64,000 nucleotides of DNA, taken from an uncultured Bacteroidales bacterium. GTDB lineage: Bacteria; Bacteroidota; Bacteroidia; Bacteroidales; Muribaculaceae. The stretch spans positions 62,001 through 126,000 of the forward strand of contig CACYQB010000002.1 in NCBI GenBank assembly GCA_902776435.1. The letters are read 5' to 3'. The notes beneath the pieces were generated by a model that was not told the DNA's origin, did not search any database, and saw only the letters and a program-made list of their open reading frames with translations. Made by a program: the position numbers and the translations under genes. Positions 6,892-16,605 of the stretch are shown here, piece by piece (within the stretch, counting starts at the first letter, position 1; the number at the start of each line of letters is the position of its first letter).

Positions 6892-9411
6892 ATGATACAA
6901 CACAGACCTTCCACACGATTCTTGAGCCGCTGGCTCATGTTGTTAATGCTGGTGATGTCCACATCGCTTGCTGCAAGTGCTATCGAGGCCTATGCCTGCT
7001 ACACGCCGTCGAACACGACGCTGACGTTCTACTACGACAATTACCGCAATTCCCGTCCGGGCACGACTTTCGACCTGAGCACGGGCGCTTATCCCTCCTG
7101 GTTAGACATCTCCGATGCTGTGACCCATGTGGTGTTCAACTCCTCATTCGCCAATGCCCGCCCAACAAGCACCCAATATTGGTTTGGAGAAATGGAGGAA
7201 CTGATCTCTATCACGGGCATGCAGTACCTGAACACAAGTCAGGTGACCAACATGAGCGGCATGTTCAATGACTGCATCTCATTGACGAGCCTTGACGTGA
7301 GCCACTTCAACACGTCCCGGGTGACCGATATGTCAAGCATGTTCAGTTCTTGCAGCATAATGGGGCTGGACGTGAGCAACTTCGACACGTCCAAGGTGAT
7401 AGATATGTCTTGGATGTTCAGTTCTTGCAGCGTGACGGCGCTTGACGTGAGCAACTTCAACACGTCCAAGGTGACCAACATGAATCACATGTTCTCTGGT
7501 TGCTCCAATTTGACCCGCCTTGATGTTGCCGTTGACTATGGCAACTGGAACTCGTCCAACGTGACCAACATGGACTACATGTTCAATGACTGCAGTAGCT
7601 TGACGAGCATTGACCTGAGCCAGTTCAATACGTCCAATGTGACTAGTATGGATCACATGTTCAATGGCTGCAGTAGCTTGACGAGCATTGACCTGAGTGG
7701 CTTCAACACGGCCAAAGTGACCAACATGAACGAAATGTTCCGTAACTGTGATGCATTGACGGAACTTGACCTCGAGTTTATTGACTTCAATACATCTAAG
7801 GTGACCAGCATGAACTACATGTTCGCCTACTGTGACAATCTTGTCAGAATCTATGTCGGCAGTGGTTGGAGCACAGTTGCTGTCACCACATCTAACAACA
7901 TGTTCAAGGATAGCTACAGGCTGTATGGTGAAAAGGGCACCACTTACAATGCCAGCCACGTGGACGCGTCATATGCCCACGTTGATGGTGGCCCGAGCAA
8001 TCCGGGATACATGAGCGACAAAAAAGAAGCCTATGCATGCTATACGCCATCGAACCACACGTTGACGTTCTACTACGACGACTACCGTAGTAGCCGCACG
8101 GGAACAACTTACGACCTGAACACGGGTTCTAATGACCCTGCCTGGTACACCGATGGCATCAATAGTGATGTGACTTCAGTGCTTATTGCATCATCGTTTG
8201 CCGATGCACGCCCAACGACAACCTATCGATGGTTTTTTGGTATGAGTCTTCTTCAGTCCATCCGTGCCATCAATTACCTGAACACTAGTAGTGTGACCAA
8301 TATGGCCTATATGTTCTATGGTTGCAACAAGTTGACAAGTTTGGACCTGAGCAATTTCAACACGTCCAAGGTGACCGACATGTCATGCATGTTCGCTTGC
8401 GAGAAACTGACAAGTCTTGACCTGAGCAGTTTCAACACGTCCAATGTGACCAGCATGAATTCCATGTTCGGTGCCTGCATTGAACTGACGAGTATTGACC
8501 TGAGCAGTTTCAACACGTCCAATGTGACCAATATGGCCGGCATGTTCGACTATTGCCTTGGACTGAAGACCCTTGACCTGAGCAGTTTCAACACGTCCAA
8601 AGTGACCAATATGGTCGGCATGTTCGAAAAGTGCAGTAGCTTAACGGGCCTTGACCTGAGCAGCTTCAACACTGCTAATGTGACCCGCATGGATCACATG
8701 TTCCAAGAATGCAGTAGCCTTACGAGCCTTGACCTGAGCAGCTTCAACACTGCGAATGTGACCCGAATGTATAACATGTTCCAAGAATGCAGTAGCCTTA
8801 CGAGCCTTGACCTGAACAGCTTCAACACTGCGAATGTGACCCGAATGGATAACATGTTCCAAGAATGCAGTAGCCTTACGAGCCTTGACCTGAGCAGCTT
8901 CAACACGTCCAATGTGACCAATATGGCTAGCATGTTCGACTATTGCCTTGGACTGAAGACCCTTGACTTGAGCAGTTTCAACACGTCCAATGTGACCAAT
9001 ATGAGCGATATGTTCGAAGAGTGCTACAATCTGCAGACAATATATGTGAGCAATGGTTGGAGCACCGCGTCCGTAATTAGTGGCAATGGCGACAAAGATA
9101 TGTTCACTAATAGCACCCGCCTGGTGGGCGGCAAGGGCACTGTCTACGATGCCAACCATGTGAATGCCGATTATGCCCACATCGACGGCGGTCCCAGCAA
9201 CCCAGGCTATCTCACCGATAAGAATGCCATCAAGCGCGGTGACGTGAACGGCGACGGCAACGTGACCATCAGCGACGTGACGGCTCTGATCGACCTGCTG
9301 TTGGGCGGCGGCACCATCAATAATCCCGCAGCCGATTGCAACAACGACTCCAACGTAACCATCAGCGACGTGACAGCCCTCATCGACTTCCTCCTGGGCG
9401 GCAGTTGGTAA
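6892..9411 (+). CDS. BspA-like (DUF285) surface repeat protein with C-terminal dockerin-like module
   Basis: The 839-residue protein starts with a signal peptide (about residues 1-30, LMLLMLVMSTSLAASA). Two homologous modules follow, at about 30-378 and 380-760. Each opens with EAYACYTPSN, then has about 8 to 10 DUF285/BspA leucine-rich-like repeats of 25-26 residues (pattern LTSLDLSSFNTSNVTNM..MF..C), and closes with a YAHVDGGPSNPGY tail. The last ~60 residues hold two dockerin-like calcium loops (GDVNGDGNVTISDVTALID and DCNNDSNVTISDVTALIDFL). BspA-type proteins act in adhesion and host or community contact. Within 8641-8874 three 78-nt units are nearly identical in DNA, a sign of recent repeat expansion. 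I see no T9SS or LPXTG anchor, so how it is held at the surface is unclear. It has its own promoter and a hairpin downstream. Confidence 0.9.
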   Translation: MIQHRPSTRFLSRWLMLLMLVMSTSLAASAIEAYACYTPSNTTLTFYYDNYRNSRPGTTFDLSTGAYPSWLDISDAVTHVVFNSSFANARPTSTQYWFGEMEELISITGMQYLNTSQVTNMSGMFNDCISLTSLDVSHFNTSRVTDMSSMFSSCSIMGLDVSNFDTSKVIDMSWMFSSCSVTALDVSNFNTSKVTNMNHMFSGCSNLTRLDVAVDYGNWNSSNVTNMDYMFNDCSSLTSIDLSQFNTSNVTSMDHMFNGCSSLTSIDLSGFNTAKVTNMNEMFRNCDALTELDLEFIDFNTSKVTSMNYMFAYCDNLVRIYVGSGWSTVAVTTSNNMFKDSYRLYGEKGTTYNASHVDASYAHVDGGPSNPGYMSDKKEAYACYTPSNHTLTFYYDDYRSSRTGTTYDLNTGSNDPAWYTDGINSDVTSVLIASSFADARPTTTYRWFFGMSLLQSIRAINYLNTSSVTNMAYMFYGCNKLTSLDLSNFNTSKVTDMSCMFACEKLTSLDLSSFNTSNVTSMNSMFGACIELTSIDLSSFNTSNVTNMAGMFDYCLGLKTLDLSSFNTSKVTNMVGMFEKCSSLTGLDLSSFNTANVTRMDHMFQECSSLTSLDLSSFNTANVTRMYNMFQECSSLTSLDLNSFNTANVTRMDNMFQECSSLTSLDLSSFNTSNVTNMASMFDYCLGLKTLDLSSFNTSNVTNMSDMFEECYNLQTIYVSNGWSTASVISGNGDKDMFTNSTRLVGGKGTVYDANHVNADYAHIDGGPSNPGYLTDKNAIKRGDVNGDGNVTISDVTALIDLLLGGGTINNPAADCNNDSNVTISDVTALIDFLLGGSW
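8641..8874 (+). repeat. Three tandem 78-bp repeat units inside the BspA-like gene
   Basis: Units 8641-8718, 8719-8796 and 8797-8874 encode the 26-residue repeat ending NMFQECSS or HMFQECSS and differ by only a few bases. Flanking units at about 8530-8615 and 8920-9003 are also nearly identical to each other, which suggests a larger duplication of about 390 bp. Confidence 0.85.
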
Positions 9412-9449
9412 TGCTCCCTGCGCTGGCAACTGAATAGTTATTTATGATC

Positions 9450-9575
9450 ATTCATGGATATTCATGGTCATTCGTGTTTAAATAATGCTCTGCAATATAT
9501 GATCCCTCTGCAATCATTTACGTTAAGTAAAAAACACGAATAGCCATAAATTCCCACAAATGTCCTTGAATTTCA
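9450..9575. repeat. Imperfect inverted repeat downstream of the BspA-like gene
   Basis: CATTCATGGATATTCATGG...CATTCGTGTTT near 9450-9480 is mirrored by AAACACGAATAGCC...AATTCCCACAAATG near 9531-9562. This is an imperfect inverted repeat of about 30 bp with a 50-bp spacer. The function is unknown; it lies in the 564-bp gap before dnaK. Confidence 0.45.
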
Positions 9576-9583
9576 AGATTAGT

Positions 9584-9634
9584 GGCATCCGCATTCCTGC
9601 CAACGGGCAACGGAGTGCGGATGCCGATATTTTT
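9584..9634 (+). terminator. Long nested hairpin with T-rich tail
   Basis: GGCATCCGCATTCC (9584-9597) pairs with GGAGTGCGGATGCC (9612-9625) with a single wobble. The loop itself can pair (TGCC-AACG-GGCA). A T-rich run (ATATTTTT) follows. It is 170 bp past the BspA-like stop and may be its terminator or a small structured RNA. Confidence 0.5.
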
Positions 9635-9729
9635 GCGAGCCACTTGCGAGCATATAAACTTAGCGACTTCGCGACTTAGCGTGCGCTCAAAAGGAACGCG
9701 TAAGCCCATGGAAGAACGCGTAAGCCCCC

Positions 9730-9777
9730 TTAAACTCTAAACTCTAAACTTTAAACCGCGAGCGCAGCTCGCATATC
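9730..9777. repeat. Heptamer repeat plus GCGAGC-GCA-GCTCGC palindrome
   Basis: Four TAAACTC/TAAACTT units (9730-9756) are followed by a perfect inverted repeat GCGAGC/GCTCGC (9758-9772) and CATATC. The arrangement parallels 5065-5116. Just before it, GAACGCGTAAGCCC occurs twice (9692-9728). Confidence 0.6.
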
Positions 9778-9778
9778 C

Positions 9779-9831
9779 TGTCAGTTTTGCTGACAATGTG
9801 TCAGCCTGCCACTTTTGGCACACGGTTTGCA
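9779..9831 (+). promoter_or_regulatory. Putative sigma-54 promoter with inverted-repeat operator upstream of dnaK
   Basis: TGGCACACGGTTTGCA (9816-9831) fits the sigma-54 -24/-12 pattern (TGGCAC, 5 nt, TTGCA) with GG and GC 12 bp apart. Next to it are three half-sites: TGTCAG (9779-9784), CTGACA (9790-9795) and TGTCAG (9799-9804). The last two form a perfect GCTGACA-ATG-TGTCAGC palindrome (9789-9805). The predicted start is near 9842, giving a dnaK leader of about 134 nt. This is seen in sequence; the sigma-54 assignment is an inference. Confidence 0.55.
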
Positions 9832-9898
9832 AGACTAGGGGCGGTGACCTGTGTCATGCAGGCATCCGAGTTCAGTTTTTAGCCGACAGTAATCGCAC

Positions 9899-9945
9899 TT
9901 ACAACTAAAAACTTACAACTTACGACTAAAACAAGAATTAAAAAC
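9899..9945. repeat. Degenerate heptamer tract in the dnaK leader
   Basis: Repeated AACTAAA / AACTTAC-type 7- to 8-bp units run through the dnaK leader up to about 30 bp before the ATG. The tract resembles those at 13941-13983 and 59815-59850. Confidence 0.5.
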
Positions 9946-9975
9946 ATAAAAAACAAAAGAAAGAGAGATTTTATT

Positions 9976-11904
9976 ATGGGAAAGATTATTGGTATCGATT
10001 TAGGAACAACTAACTCGTGTGTTTCGGTTCTCGAAGGCTCCAAGCCTGTTGTGATTCCCAACAGCGAAGGCCGCAACACGACACCTTCGGTAGTTGCTTT
10101 CAAGGATGGCGGTGAGCGCATTGTGGGTGATCCCGCTAAGCGTCAGGCCATCATGAACCCCACGGGTACCGTATTTTCTATCAAACGCTTCATGGGCGAG
10201 CAGTATGACCATGTCCTAAAGGATGTGGAGCGCATGCCCTACAAGGTGGTGAACAACGGCAGCAACCAGCCCCGCGTGGAGATTGCAGGCCGTCAGTACA
10301 CACCGCAAGAGATTTCGGCCATGATTCTCCAAAAGATGAAGAAGACCGCCGAGGATTACCTGGGCACCACCGTTGACGAGGCAGTCATCACCGTGCCTGC
10401 CTATTTCAACGACGCTCAGCGCAAGGCTACCAAGGAAGCCGGTGAGGTTGCCGGACTCAAGGTGCAGCGCATCGTGAACGAACCCACCGCAGCCGCTCTG
10501 GCCTATGGCCTAGACAAGGACAACAGCGACAAGCGCATTGCCGTGTTTGACTTGGGTGGCGGTACATTTGATATCTCTATCCTGGAATTGGGTGACGGCG
10601 TGTTTGAGGTTAAGGCCACCAATGGTGACACCCACCTGGGTGGTGACGACTTCGACCAGCGCATCATCACCTGGCTGGCCGATGAGTTCCAGCAGGAGAA
10701 CAACATGGACCTCCGTAAGGATCCCATGGCACTGCAGCGCTTGAAAGAGGCTGCCGAGAAGGCCAAGATTGAACTCTCCAGCTCCACCAGCACCGAAATT
10801 AACCTGCCCTATATCACCCAGCTCGACGGTATGCCCAAGCACTTGGTAAAGACTTTGTCGCGTGCCAAATTTGAGCAACTGTGCGATGATCTGATTCAGA
10901 GCACTATCGAGCCCTGTCGCAAGGCCCTGGCCGATGCTGGCTTGAGCACCAGTGACATCAACGAGGTGATCCTCGTGGGCGGTTCGACCCGTATCCCCGC
11001 CGTTCAACAGGTGGTAGAGAAATTCTTTGGCAAGGCTCCCTCTAAGGGCGTGAACCCCGACGAGGTGGTAGCAGTGGGTGCCGCTATCCAGGGCGGTGTG
11101 CTCACCGGTGACGTCAAGGACGTGCTGCTGCTCGACGTGGTGCCCCTGAGTGTGGGTATCGAGACACTGGGTGGCGTGATGACCAAGCTCATCGAGGCTA
11201 ACACCACCATCCCCGCCCGTCGCAGCCAGGTCTTCTCGACCGCTGCCGACAACCAGCCCGAGGTTGAAATCCACGTGCTGCAGGGTGAACGTCCCATGGC
11301 TAAGGACTGCAAGACTCTGGGTCGTTTCCATCTCGATGGCATCGCTCCCGCTCCCCGTGGCATTCCGCAGATCGAAGTCACCTTTGAGGTGGATGCCAAC
11401 GGTATCATGAACGTGAGCGCTAAGGACAAGGCTACTGGCAAGGAGCAAAGCATCCGCATCGAGGCCTCCAGTGGCTTGAGCGACGCCGAAATCCAGCGTA
11501 TGAAGGATGAGGCAACTGCCAATGCCGCCGCCGATGCCGCCGAGAAGGAGCGCATCGACAAGATCAATGGCGCTGACGCCCTCATCTTCCAAACCGAGAA
11601 GGTGCTGAAGGATAGCGGTGACAAACTGCCCGCCGACATCAAGGGTCAGATCGAAGGTGCATTGAACAAGCTGAAAGATGCCCACAAGAGCCAAGACCTC
11701 GCTGCCATCGACACCGCAACCGCTGAACTCAACTCGCTCTTCGAGAAGATGTATCAGCAGGCAGGTGGCGCACAGGGCGGACCTCAAGGCGCTGGCTTCG
11801 ACCCCAATAACATGGGCGGCTTCCAGGGAGGTCCCCAGCAGGGTGGAACCCCCAACCAAGGTGGTGACAACGTCGAAGACACTACCTATGAAGAAGTGAA
11901 ATAA
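9976..11904 (+). CDS. dnaK: Molecular chaperone DnaK (Hsp70)
   Basis: This 642-residue cytoplasmic chaperone has the usual Hsp70 layout. The ATPase domain begins [15 protein letters not shown], with the phosphate and hinge motifs [11 protein letters not shown] and [13 protein letters not shown] substrate-binding domain follows from about residue 390 ([14 protein letters not shown]). A helical lid and a Gly/Gln-rich linker end in EEVK, the C-terminal motif that docks co-chaperones. No dnaJ or grpE is adjacent. The upstream region has no recognisable CIRCE element and no clear TAnnTTTG promoter; it carries a sigma-54-like element instead (9779-9831). A strong terminator follows 51 bp after the stop. 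Confidence 0.98.
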   Translation: MGKIIGIDLGTTNSCVSVLEGSKPVVIPNSEGRNTTPSVVAFKDGGERIVGDPAKRQAIMNPTGTVFSIKRFMGEQYDHVLKDVERMPYKVVNNGSNQPRVEIAGRQYTPQEISAMILQKMKKTAEDYLGTTVDEAVITVPAYFNDAQRKATKEAGEVAGLKVQRIVNEPTAAALAYGLDKDNSDKRIAVFDLGGGTFDISILELGDGVFEVKATNGDTHLGGDDFDQRIITWLADEFQQENNMDLRKDPMALQRLKEAAEKAKIELSSSTSTEINLPYITQLDGMPKHLVKTLSRAKFEQLCDDLIQSTIEPCRKALADAGLSTSDINEVILVGGSTRIPAVQQVVEKFFGKAPSKGVNPDEVVAVGAAIQGGVLTGDVKDVLLLDVVPLSVGIETLGGVMTKLIEANTTIPARRSQVFSTAADNQPEVEIHVLQGERPMAKDCKTLGRFHLDGIAPAPRGIPQIEVTFEVDANGIMNVSAKDKATGKEQSIRIEASSGLSDAEIQRMKDEATANAAADAAEKERIDKINGADALIFQTEKVLKDSGDKLPADIKGQIEGALNKLKDAHKSQDLAAIDTATAELNSLFEKMYQQAGGAQGGPQGAGFDPNNMGGFQGGPQQGGTPNQGGDNVEDTTYEEVK

Positions 11905-11955
11905 TAGTAATAGTATTTTTCATAGTATTTAGCAATAATTAGGGTTAATAATTAG

Positions 11956-11993
11956 GTGGCGCGAAGCAGTGATTGCCTCGCGCCACTTTTTTT
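11956..11993 (+). terminator. dnaK intrinsic terminator
   Basis: A perfect 9-bp stem, GTGGCGCGA (11956-11964) with TCGCGCCAC (11978-11986), is followed by seven T. The rest of the 342-bp gap to 12246 holds no gene; only a -7 box near its end is visible. Confidence 0.9.
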
Positions 11994-12207
11994 ACTTGTT
12001 GGATCTAATCTGCCCCCAAGAGTGGCAAATGTGCTGGTTAAACGATTGCATTTTCCTCATGTGCCTGATATTCAACGGGTAATGGTTTACGTTCATTGTT
12101 TTGTGTTATCGCTATAATGAGTTGATTATAAGGGGTTTGTTGTGTAAAAGTATAGAGTTGATGAGGATAATTGATGGGAAAGAGTGATATTTTGAGGATT
12201 TTTTTGT

Positions 12208-12215
12208 ACCTTTGT
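12208..12215 (+). promoter_or_regulatory. -7 box upstream of glycogen synthase
   Basis: TACCTTTG lies 31 nt before the ATG at 12247. A TTTG occurs only 12 nt upstream, so the -33 element is not standard. Confidence 0.45.
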
Positions 12216-12246
12216 GCCCAAATTTTCAATGTTTAACTGCTAAGCA

Positions 12247-13890
12247 ATGTTGGACTTACTGTTTGAAACCAGTTGGGAAGTGTGCAATAAGGTGGGTGGC
12301 ATCTACGCGGTGCTTTCGACCAAAGCCAAGACCCTTCAAAAACGATATAAAGACAACTTGATCTTTATCGGTCCCGACCTGTGGAGCGAGGAGCACCCGT
12401 CCCCGACCTTTGTCGAGGCACGCACCCCGCTTGCAGCATGGCTCCGCCAGGCGCAACTGCCCGAAGGGATGCGAGTGAGGGTAGGGCGCTGGGATATCCC
12501 CGGCAAACCCATCGCGGTGCTGGTGACCTTCGGGTCGCTCTATACCTACAAGAATGCCCTGTATTCCGAGATGTGGGAGCGTTATCGCGTGGATTCCCTT
12601 CACGGCTATGGGGACTATGACGAGTCGTGCATGTTTGCCTATGCCGCTGCACTCATCATCGAGAGCATCGTCAAGTGGAAGAAAGCCCCCAAGATGAAGG
12701 TGGTTGCCCACTTCGACGAGTGGACGACAGGCATGGGGCTGCTCTATGTCAAGGCCCATCAGCCTCAAGTGGCCACGGTATTCACTACCCACGCCACGAG
12801 TATCGGCCGTAGCATCTGCGGCAACGGTAAGCCCTTGTACGATTACATGGAGGGCTATAATGGCGACCAGATGGCAGGAGAACTCAACATGCAATCCAAA
12901 CACTCGCTGGAGAAGGCTGCGGCCCATGCTGCTGACGTGTTCACCACGGTGAGCGACGTCACCGCCCGCGAGTGTCGCCAGCTACTTGAGCGTTACCCCA
13001 TGGTGACGCCCAACGGCTTTGAACAGAACTATGTCCCCAAGGGCGCAAAATTCACCGCCATGAGGAAGGCCGCACGCCAGCGCATGTTGCAGGTGGCAGC
13101 TTGTCTCACGGGACAGCGCTACGCCGACGACACGTTGATTGTCGCCACCTCAGGACGCCTTGAGATGCGAAACAAGGGCATCGATGTCTATCTTGACTCC
13201 GTTTCATCGTTGCGTGATTCCCTCCGATTTGTGTCGAGCAAGGCCCGCAAGGTGGTCGCCCTGGTGCTGGTGCCCGCGTGGATGAAGTCGCCACGTGCCG
13301 ACTTGATCGAGAATCTCCACAAAGCCTATCCTCATCGCCTGTTTGATCCCGTGATTACCCATCACCTGCACAATCAGGACAGCGATCCCGTCTATAACCG
13401 CATCAATATGCTAGGCTTCCATAACGAGCCTGAGGACAAGGTGACCGTCATAGACGTGCCTTGCTACCTGAACGGCAACGACGGCATTTTTGGCATGTCC
13501 TACTATGACCTCCTGGCAGGCCTTGATGCCGCAGTGTTCCCGTCCTACTATGAGCCGTGGGGCTACACACCGCTGGAGAGTGCGGCATTTGGCGTGCCCA
13601 CCATAACAACCGACCTGGCTGGCTTCGGCCAATGGGTGCTGGACCGTTTTGGTGACGATTCTGACCGTTACGGCGTGAAGGTGCTCCACCGCACCGATAG
13701 CAACTACGACGAGAACGTGAGGGCCATCGCGATGAGCCTGATGAACCTGTATGTGATGAGCGATAAGGACAACCGCGCTATTCGCAACGCTAACCGCACA
13801 ACAAGCAAGGCTGCCTCTTGGGACAATTTCATCGAGTATTACGACAAGGCCTACGAGCAGGCACTCAAGCGTGCCGCTGAAAGGCTTTAG
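12247..13890 (+). CDS. Glycogen synthase, GT3-like family
   Basis: The 547-residue enzyme begins MLDLLFETSWEVCNKVGGIYAVLSTK, the glycine-loop start of the Bacteroidetes glycogen synthase related to the GT3 (eukaryotic-type) family. It transfers glucose from a nucleotide sugar to a growing alpha-1,4-glucan in the cytosol. The C-terminal donor site shows the retaining GT-B pattern YEPWGYTPLESAAFGVPTITTD, with its two glutamates near residues 440-450. Length is typical. It is followed after 125 bp by alpha-glucan phosphorylase, so synthesis and breakdown of glycogen are encoded side by side. The donor (UDP- or ADP-glucose) cannot be read from sequence. No branching enzyme is in the window. Confidence 0.92.
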   Translation: MLDLLFETSWEVCNKVGGIYAVLSTKAKTLQKRYKDNLIFIGPDLWSEEHPSPTFVEARTPLAAWLRQAQLPEGMRVRVGRWDIPGKPIAVLVTFGSLYTYKNALYSEMWERYRVDSLHGYGDYDESCMFAYAAALIIESIVKWKKAPKMKVVAHFDEWTTGMGLLYVKAHQPQVATVFTTHATSIGRSICGNGKPLYDYMEGYNGDQMAGELNMQSKHSLEKAAAHAADVFTTVSDVTARECRQLLERYPMVTPNGFEQNYVPKGAKFTAMRKAARQRMLQVAACLTGQRYADDTLIVATSGRLEMRNKGIDVYLDSVSSLRDSLRFVSSKARKVVALVLVPAWMKSPRADLIENLHKAYPHRLFDPVITHHLHNQDSDPVYNRINMLGFHNEPEDKVTVIDVPCYLNGNDGIFGMSYYDLLAGLDAAVFPSYYEPWGYTPLESAAFGVPTITTDLAGFGQWVLDRFGDDSDRYGVKVLHRTDSNYDENVRAIAMSLMNLYVMSDKDNRAIRNANRTTSKAASWDNFIEYYDKAYEQALKRAAERL

Positions 13891-13983
13891 GTTTTAGGCG
13901 TTAGGTTTTAGGTATTAGGTATTAGGCGTTAGTAACTGTACTTAAAACTTAAAACTTAAAACTAACAACTAAAAACTAAAAAA
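13886..13983. repeat. Heptamer repeat tract between glycogen genes
   Basis: The gap holds TTAGGTT/TTAGGTA/TTAGGCG-type units (13886-13932), then AAAACTT/AACTAAA units (13941-13983). The two halves are roughly complementary in pattern. No gene and no standard promoter is seen. Confidence 0.6.
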
Positions 13984-14015
13984 CAGAATATTAACAACTT
14001 ACTATATAAATTATT

Positions 14016-16568
14016 ATGAAAATTCAAGTCAGTAACAGCAATGAGCCTCAGTGGAGGAATATTACTGTAAAGTCCGAACTTCCGGGCAAACTTAATAAAC
14101 TTAATGAACTGTCACGCAACCTGTGGTGGGCTTGGAACACCGAGGGTAAGACCCTGTTCCATGACCTGGACCGCGACACGTGGCGTGCTACTAGCGAGAA
14201 CCCGGTGAAGATGCTTCAGCGCCTCTCTAACGAGAAGGTCGAAGCAATCCAGAAGGATTCGGCAATGTTGGCGCGCATCGATAGCACCTACGAACTCTAC
14301 AAGGAGTATATGAAGAAGCCGTTGCGCAAGGACCTTCCTTCGGTGGCCTACTTCTGCATGGAGTACGGTTTGTGCAACGCCCTCAAGATCTATTCCGGTG
14401 GCTTGGGTATCCTTGCCGGTGACTATGTCAAGGAGGCCAGCGACCGTTGTGTCAATATGACAGCTGTGGGTTTCCTGTATCGTTACGGTTACTTCACCCA
14501 GACCCTGTCGATGGACGGACAGCAGATCGCTAACTACGAGGCCCAGAACTTCCATCAGCTTCCCATCGAGCCCGTTCTCGACAAGGATGGCCGCCAGCTG
14601 GTTCATGAGGTACCTTATCCTGGCCGCACCATCTATGCCAACGTGTGGAAGGCCAACGTGGGACGTGTCACCCTTTACCTGTTGGACACTGACCTCGACC
14701 TCAACAGCGAATATGACCGCGAGATTACCCATAAGCTCTATGGCGGTGATTGGGAAAACCGTATCAAGCAGGAGTACCTGCTCGGTATCGGAGGCGTGCT
14801 GCTGCTCAAGCGCCTTGGCATCAAGGCCGACATCTACCATTGCAACGAAGGCCATGCCGCATTGCTCAACCTGCAGCGTCTGGCCGACTATGTACAGGAT
14901 GATGGCTTGAACATCAGCGAGGCGCTGGAGATTGTTCGCGCAACTTCACTTTACACGGTGCACACTCCTGTGCCTGCAGGCCATGACTACTTCGACGAGG
15001 AACTCTTCGGCAAATACATGGGCGAATATCCCGAGCGTCTGGGCATCTCATGGCAGGAACTCATGGACATGGGCCGTGAGAACCCTGGCAGCAACGAGCG
15101 CTTCAGCATGAGCACCTTCGCCTTGAACACCACCCAGGAGAGCAACGGCGTCAGCTGGCTCCACGGTGAAGTGAGCAAGAAGATGTTTGCTGGTCTCTGG
15201 AAGGGCTATGCTCCTGAGGAGTCTCATGTGGGTTATGTCACCAATGGTGTACACATGCCCACTTGGGCCGCCAGCGAGTGGAAGGTATTCTACCGTCAAG
15301 TCCTCGGTGATGATTTCCTGGACCATCAGGAACTCGAATCGGCATGGGCTCCTCTGTTGAATGTGCCTGATGAGGAAATCTGGAAGATGCGCATGACCTT
15401 GAAGCAGAAGTTTATCCGCTTTGTTAAGCGTGACTTCAAGGAGAGCTGGCTCAAGAACCAGGGCGATCCCACCCGCATCACCAGCATTGTGGACAAGATC
15501 AATCCCGATGCCCTCCTCATTGGTTTTGCACGTCGTTTTGCTACCTACAAGCGTGCCCACCTGATTTTTAACGATTTGGACCGTCTCAAGAAGATTGTTA
15601 ACGATGAGCGCTACCCCGTGCAGTTCATCTTTGCTGGTAAGGCACATCCCGCCGATGGCGCTGGCCAGGGCCTGATCAAGCGCATCATCGAGATCAGCAA
15701 GATGCCCGAATTCCTTGGCAAGATCATCTTCCTCGAGAACTACGACATGACGCTCTCCAAGCGCCTCATCACCGGTGTTGACGTGTGGCTGAATACGCCC
15801 ACCCGTCCCCTGGAGGCCTCTGGTACCTCGGGTGAGAAGGCCGAGATGAACGGTCTGCTCAACTTCTCGGTGCTCGACGGCTGGTGGTACGAGGGTTATC
15901 GTGAGGGCGCTGGCTGGGCATTGACCAGCAAACGCACCTACACCGATCAGTCCCAGCAGGATAAACTCGACTCGGCTACCATCTACTCGATGCTCGAGAA
16001 CGAGATCATCCCCCTGTACTTCGCCAAGAACAGTAAGGGTTACTCCCCCGAGTGGATCCAGTACATCAAGAACTCCATTGTCCACATCGCGCCCAACTAC
16101 ACCATGTCGCGCATGATGAGGGATTACTTCGTGAAGTTCTACAAACCCCAGGCCGAACGTGCTCATCGCTTGATGGCCGATAACTATGACTTGGCTAAGA
16201 AGATTGTCGCTTGGAAGGAGAATGTCGCCGCTCATTGGGACGAAGTTCATCTCGTGGGTGATATCATGGGCAACCGTGAGGCTATTTCCAGTGGCACGGC
16301 CGATATCGATGTAACCATGAGGCTTGACACCGCTGGCTTGGGCCGTGACGTGCAGCTCGAACTGGTAGTTTACAAGGAAGAAGACGGTCAGTCCAAGTTC
16401 TACCGCAAAGCCTTGTTCGATATCATTACTGAGGATGGTAATGTATTGACCTATAACTGCAAAGTGCCCTTCCGCGAGAACGGTATTTTCCGCTACGCTT
16501 ACCGTGCTTTCCCGTGGAACGAGAACCTGCCTCATCGCCAAGACTTCGCCTACCTCAAGTGGTTCTAA
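14016..16568 (+). CDS. glgP: Alpha-glucan (glycogen) phosphorylase, GT35
   Basis: This 850-residue cytosolic enzyme releases glucose 1-phosphate from alpha-1,4-glucans. The N-terminus ([13 protein letters not shown]) and the pattern [20 protein letters not shown] mark the bacterial alpha-glucan phosphorylase subgroup rather than the MalP/mammalian type. The pyridoxal-phosphate lysine is K608 in [14 protein letters not shown]; many relatives have Met before this Lys where Glu stands here. The acidic stretch [10 protein letters not shown] follows. About 100 residues at the C-terminus form an extra beta-rich domain. It lies directly downstream of glycogen synthase and ends at a clear terminator. 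Confidence 0.95.
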   Translation: MKIQVSNSNEPQWRNITVKSELPGKLNKLNELSRNLWWAWNTEGKTLFHDLDRDTWRATSENPVKMLQRLSNEKVEAIQKDSAMLARIDSTYELYKEYMKKPLRKDLPSVAYFCMEYGLCNALKIYSGGLGILAGDYVKEASDRCVNMTAVGFLYRYGYFTQTLSMDGQQIANYEAQNFHQLPIEPVLDKDGRQLVHEVPYPGRTIYANVWKANVGRVTLYLLDTDLDLNSEYDREITHKLYGGDWENRIKQEYLLGIGGVLLLKRLGIKADIYHCNEGHAALLNLQRLADYVQDDGLNISEALEIVRATSLYTVHTPVPAGHDYFDEELFGKYMGEYPERLGISWQELMDMGRENPGSNERFSMSTFALNTTQESNGVSWLHGEVSKKMFAGLWKGYAPEESHVGYVTNGVHMPTWAASEWKVFYRQVLGDDFLDHQELESAWAPLLNVPDEEIWKMRMTLKQKFIRFVKRDFKESWLKNQGDPTRITSIVDKINPDALLIGFARRFATYKRAHLIFNDLDRLKKIVNDERYPVQFIFAGKAHPADGAGQGLIKRIIEISKMPEFLGKIIFLENYDMTLSKRLITGVDVWLNTPTRPLEASGTSGEKAEMNGLLNFSVLDGWWYEGYREGAGWALTSKRTYTDQSQQDKLDSATIYSMLENEIIPLYFAKNSKGYSPEWIQYIKNSIVHIAPNYTMSRMMRDYFVKFYKPQAERAHRLMADNYDLAKKIVAWKENVAAHWDEVHLVGDIMGNREAISSGTADIDVTMRLDTAGLGRDVQLELVVYKEEDGQSKFYRKALFDIITEDGNVLTYNCKVPFRENGIFRYAYRAFPWNENLPHRQDFAYLKWF

Positions 16569-16605
16569 GGCATTAGAATTGGTATTTGACGGGCAACCGT
16601 ATACT

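Noticed and set aside
8641-8874. CRISPR-like array
   Set aside because: The 78-bp repeats are contiguous, in frame and coding; there are no unique spacers.
9360-9411. Type IX secretion C-terminal domain on the BspA-like protein
   Set aside because: The ending is a dockerin-like pair of calcium loops, not the beta-sandwich CTD with its conserved KxxxK/GxY pattern.
10510-11859. 449-codon open frame antisense to dnaK
   Set aside because: A by-product of the codon bias of dnaK; no start context and a low-complexity product.
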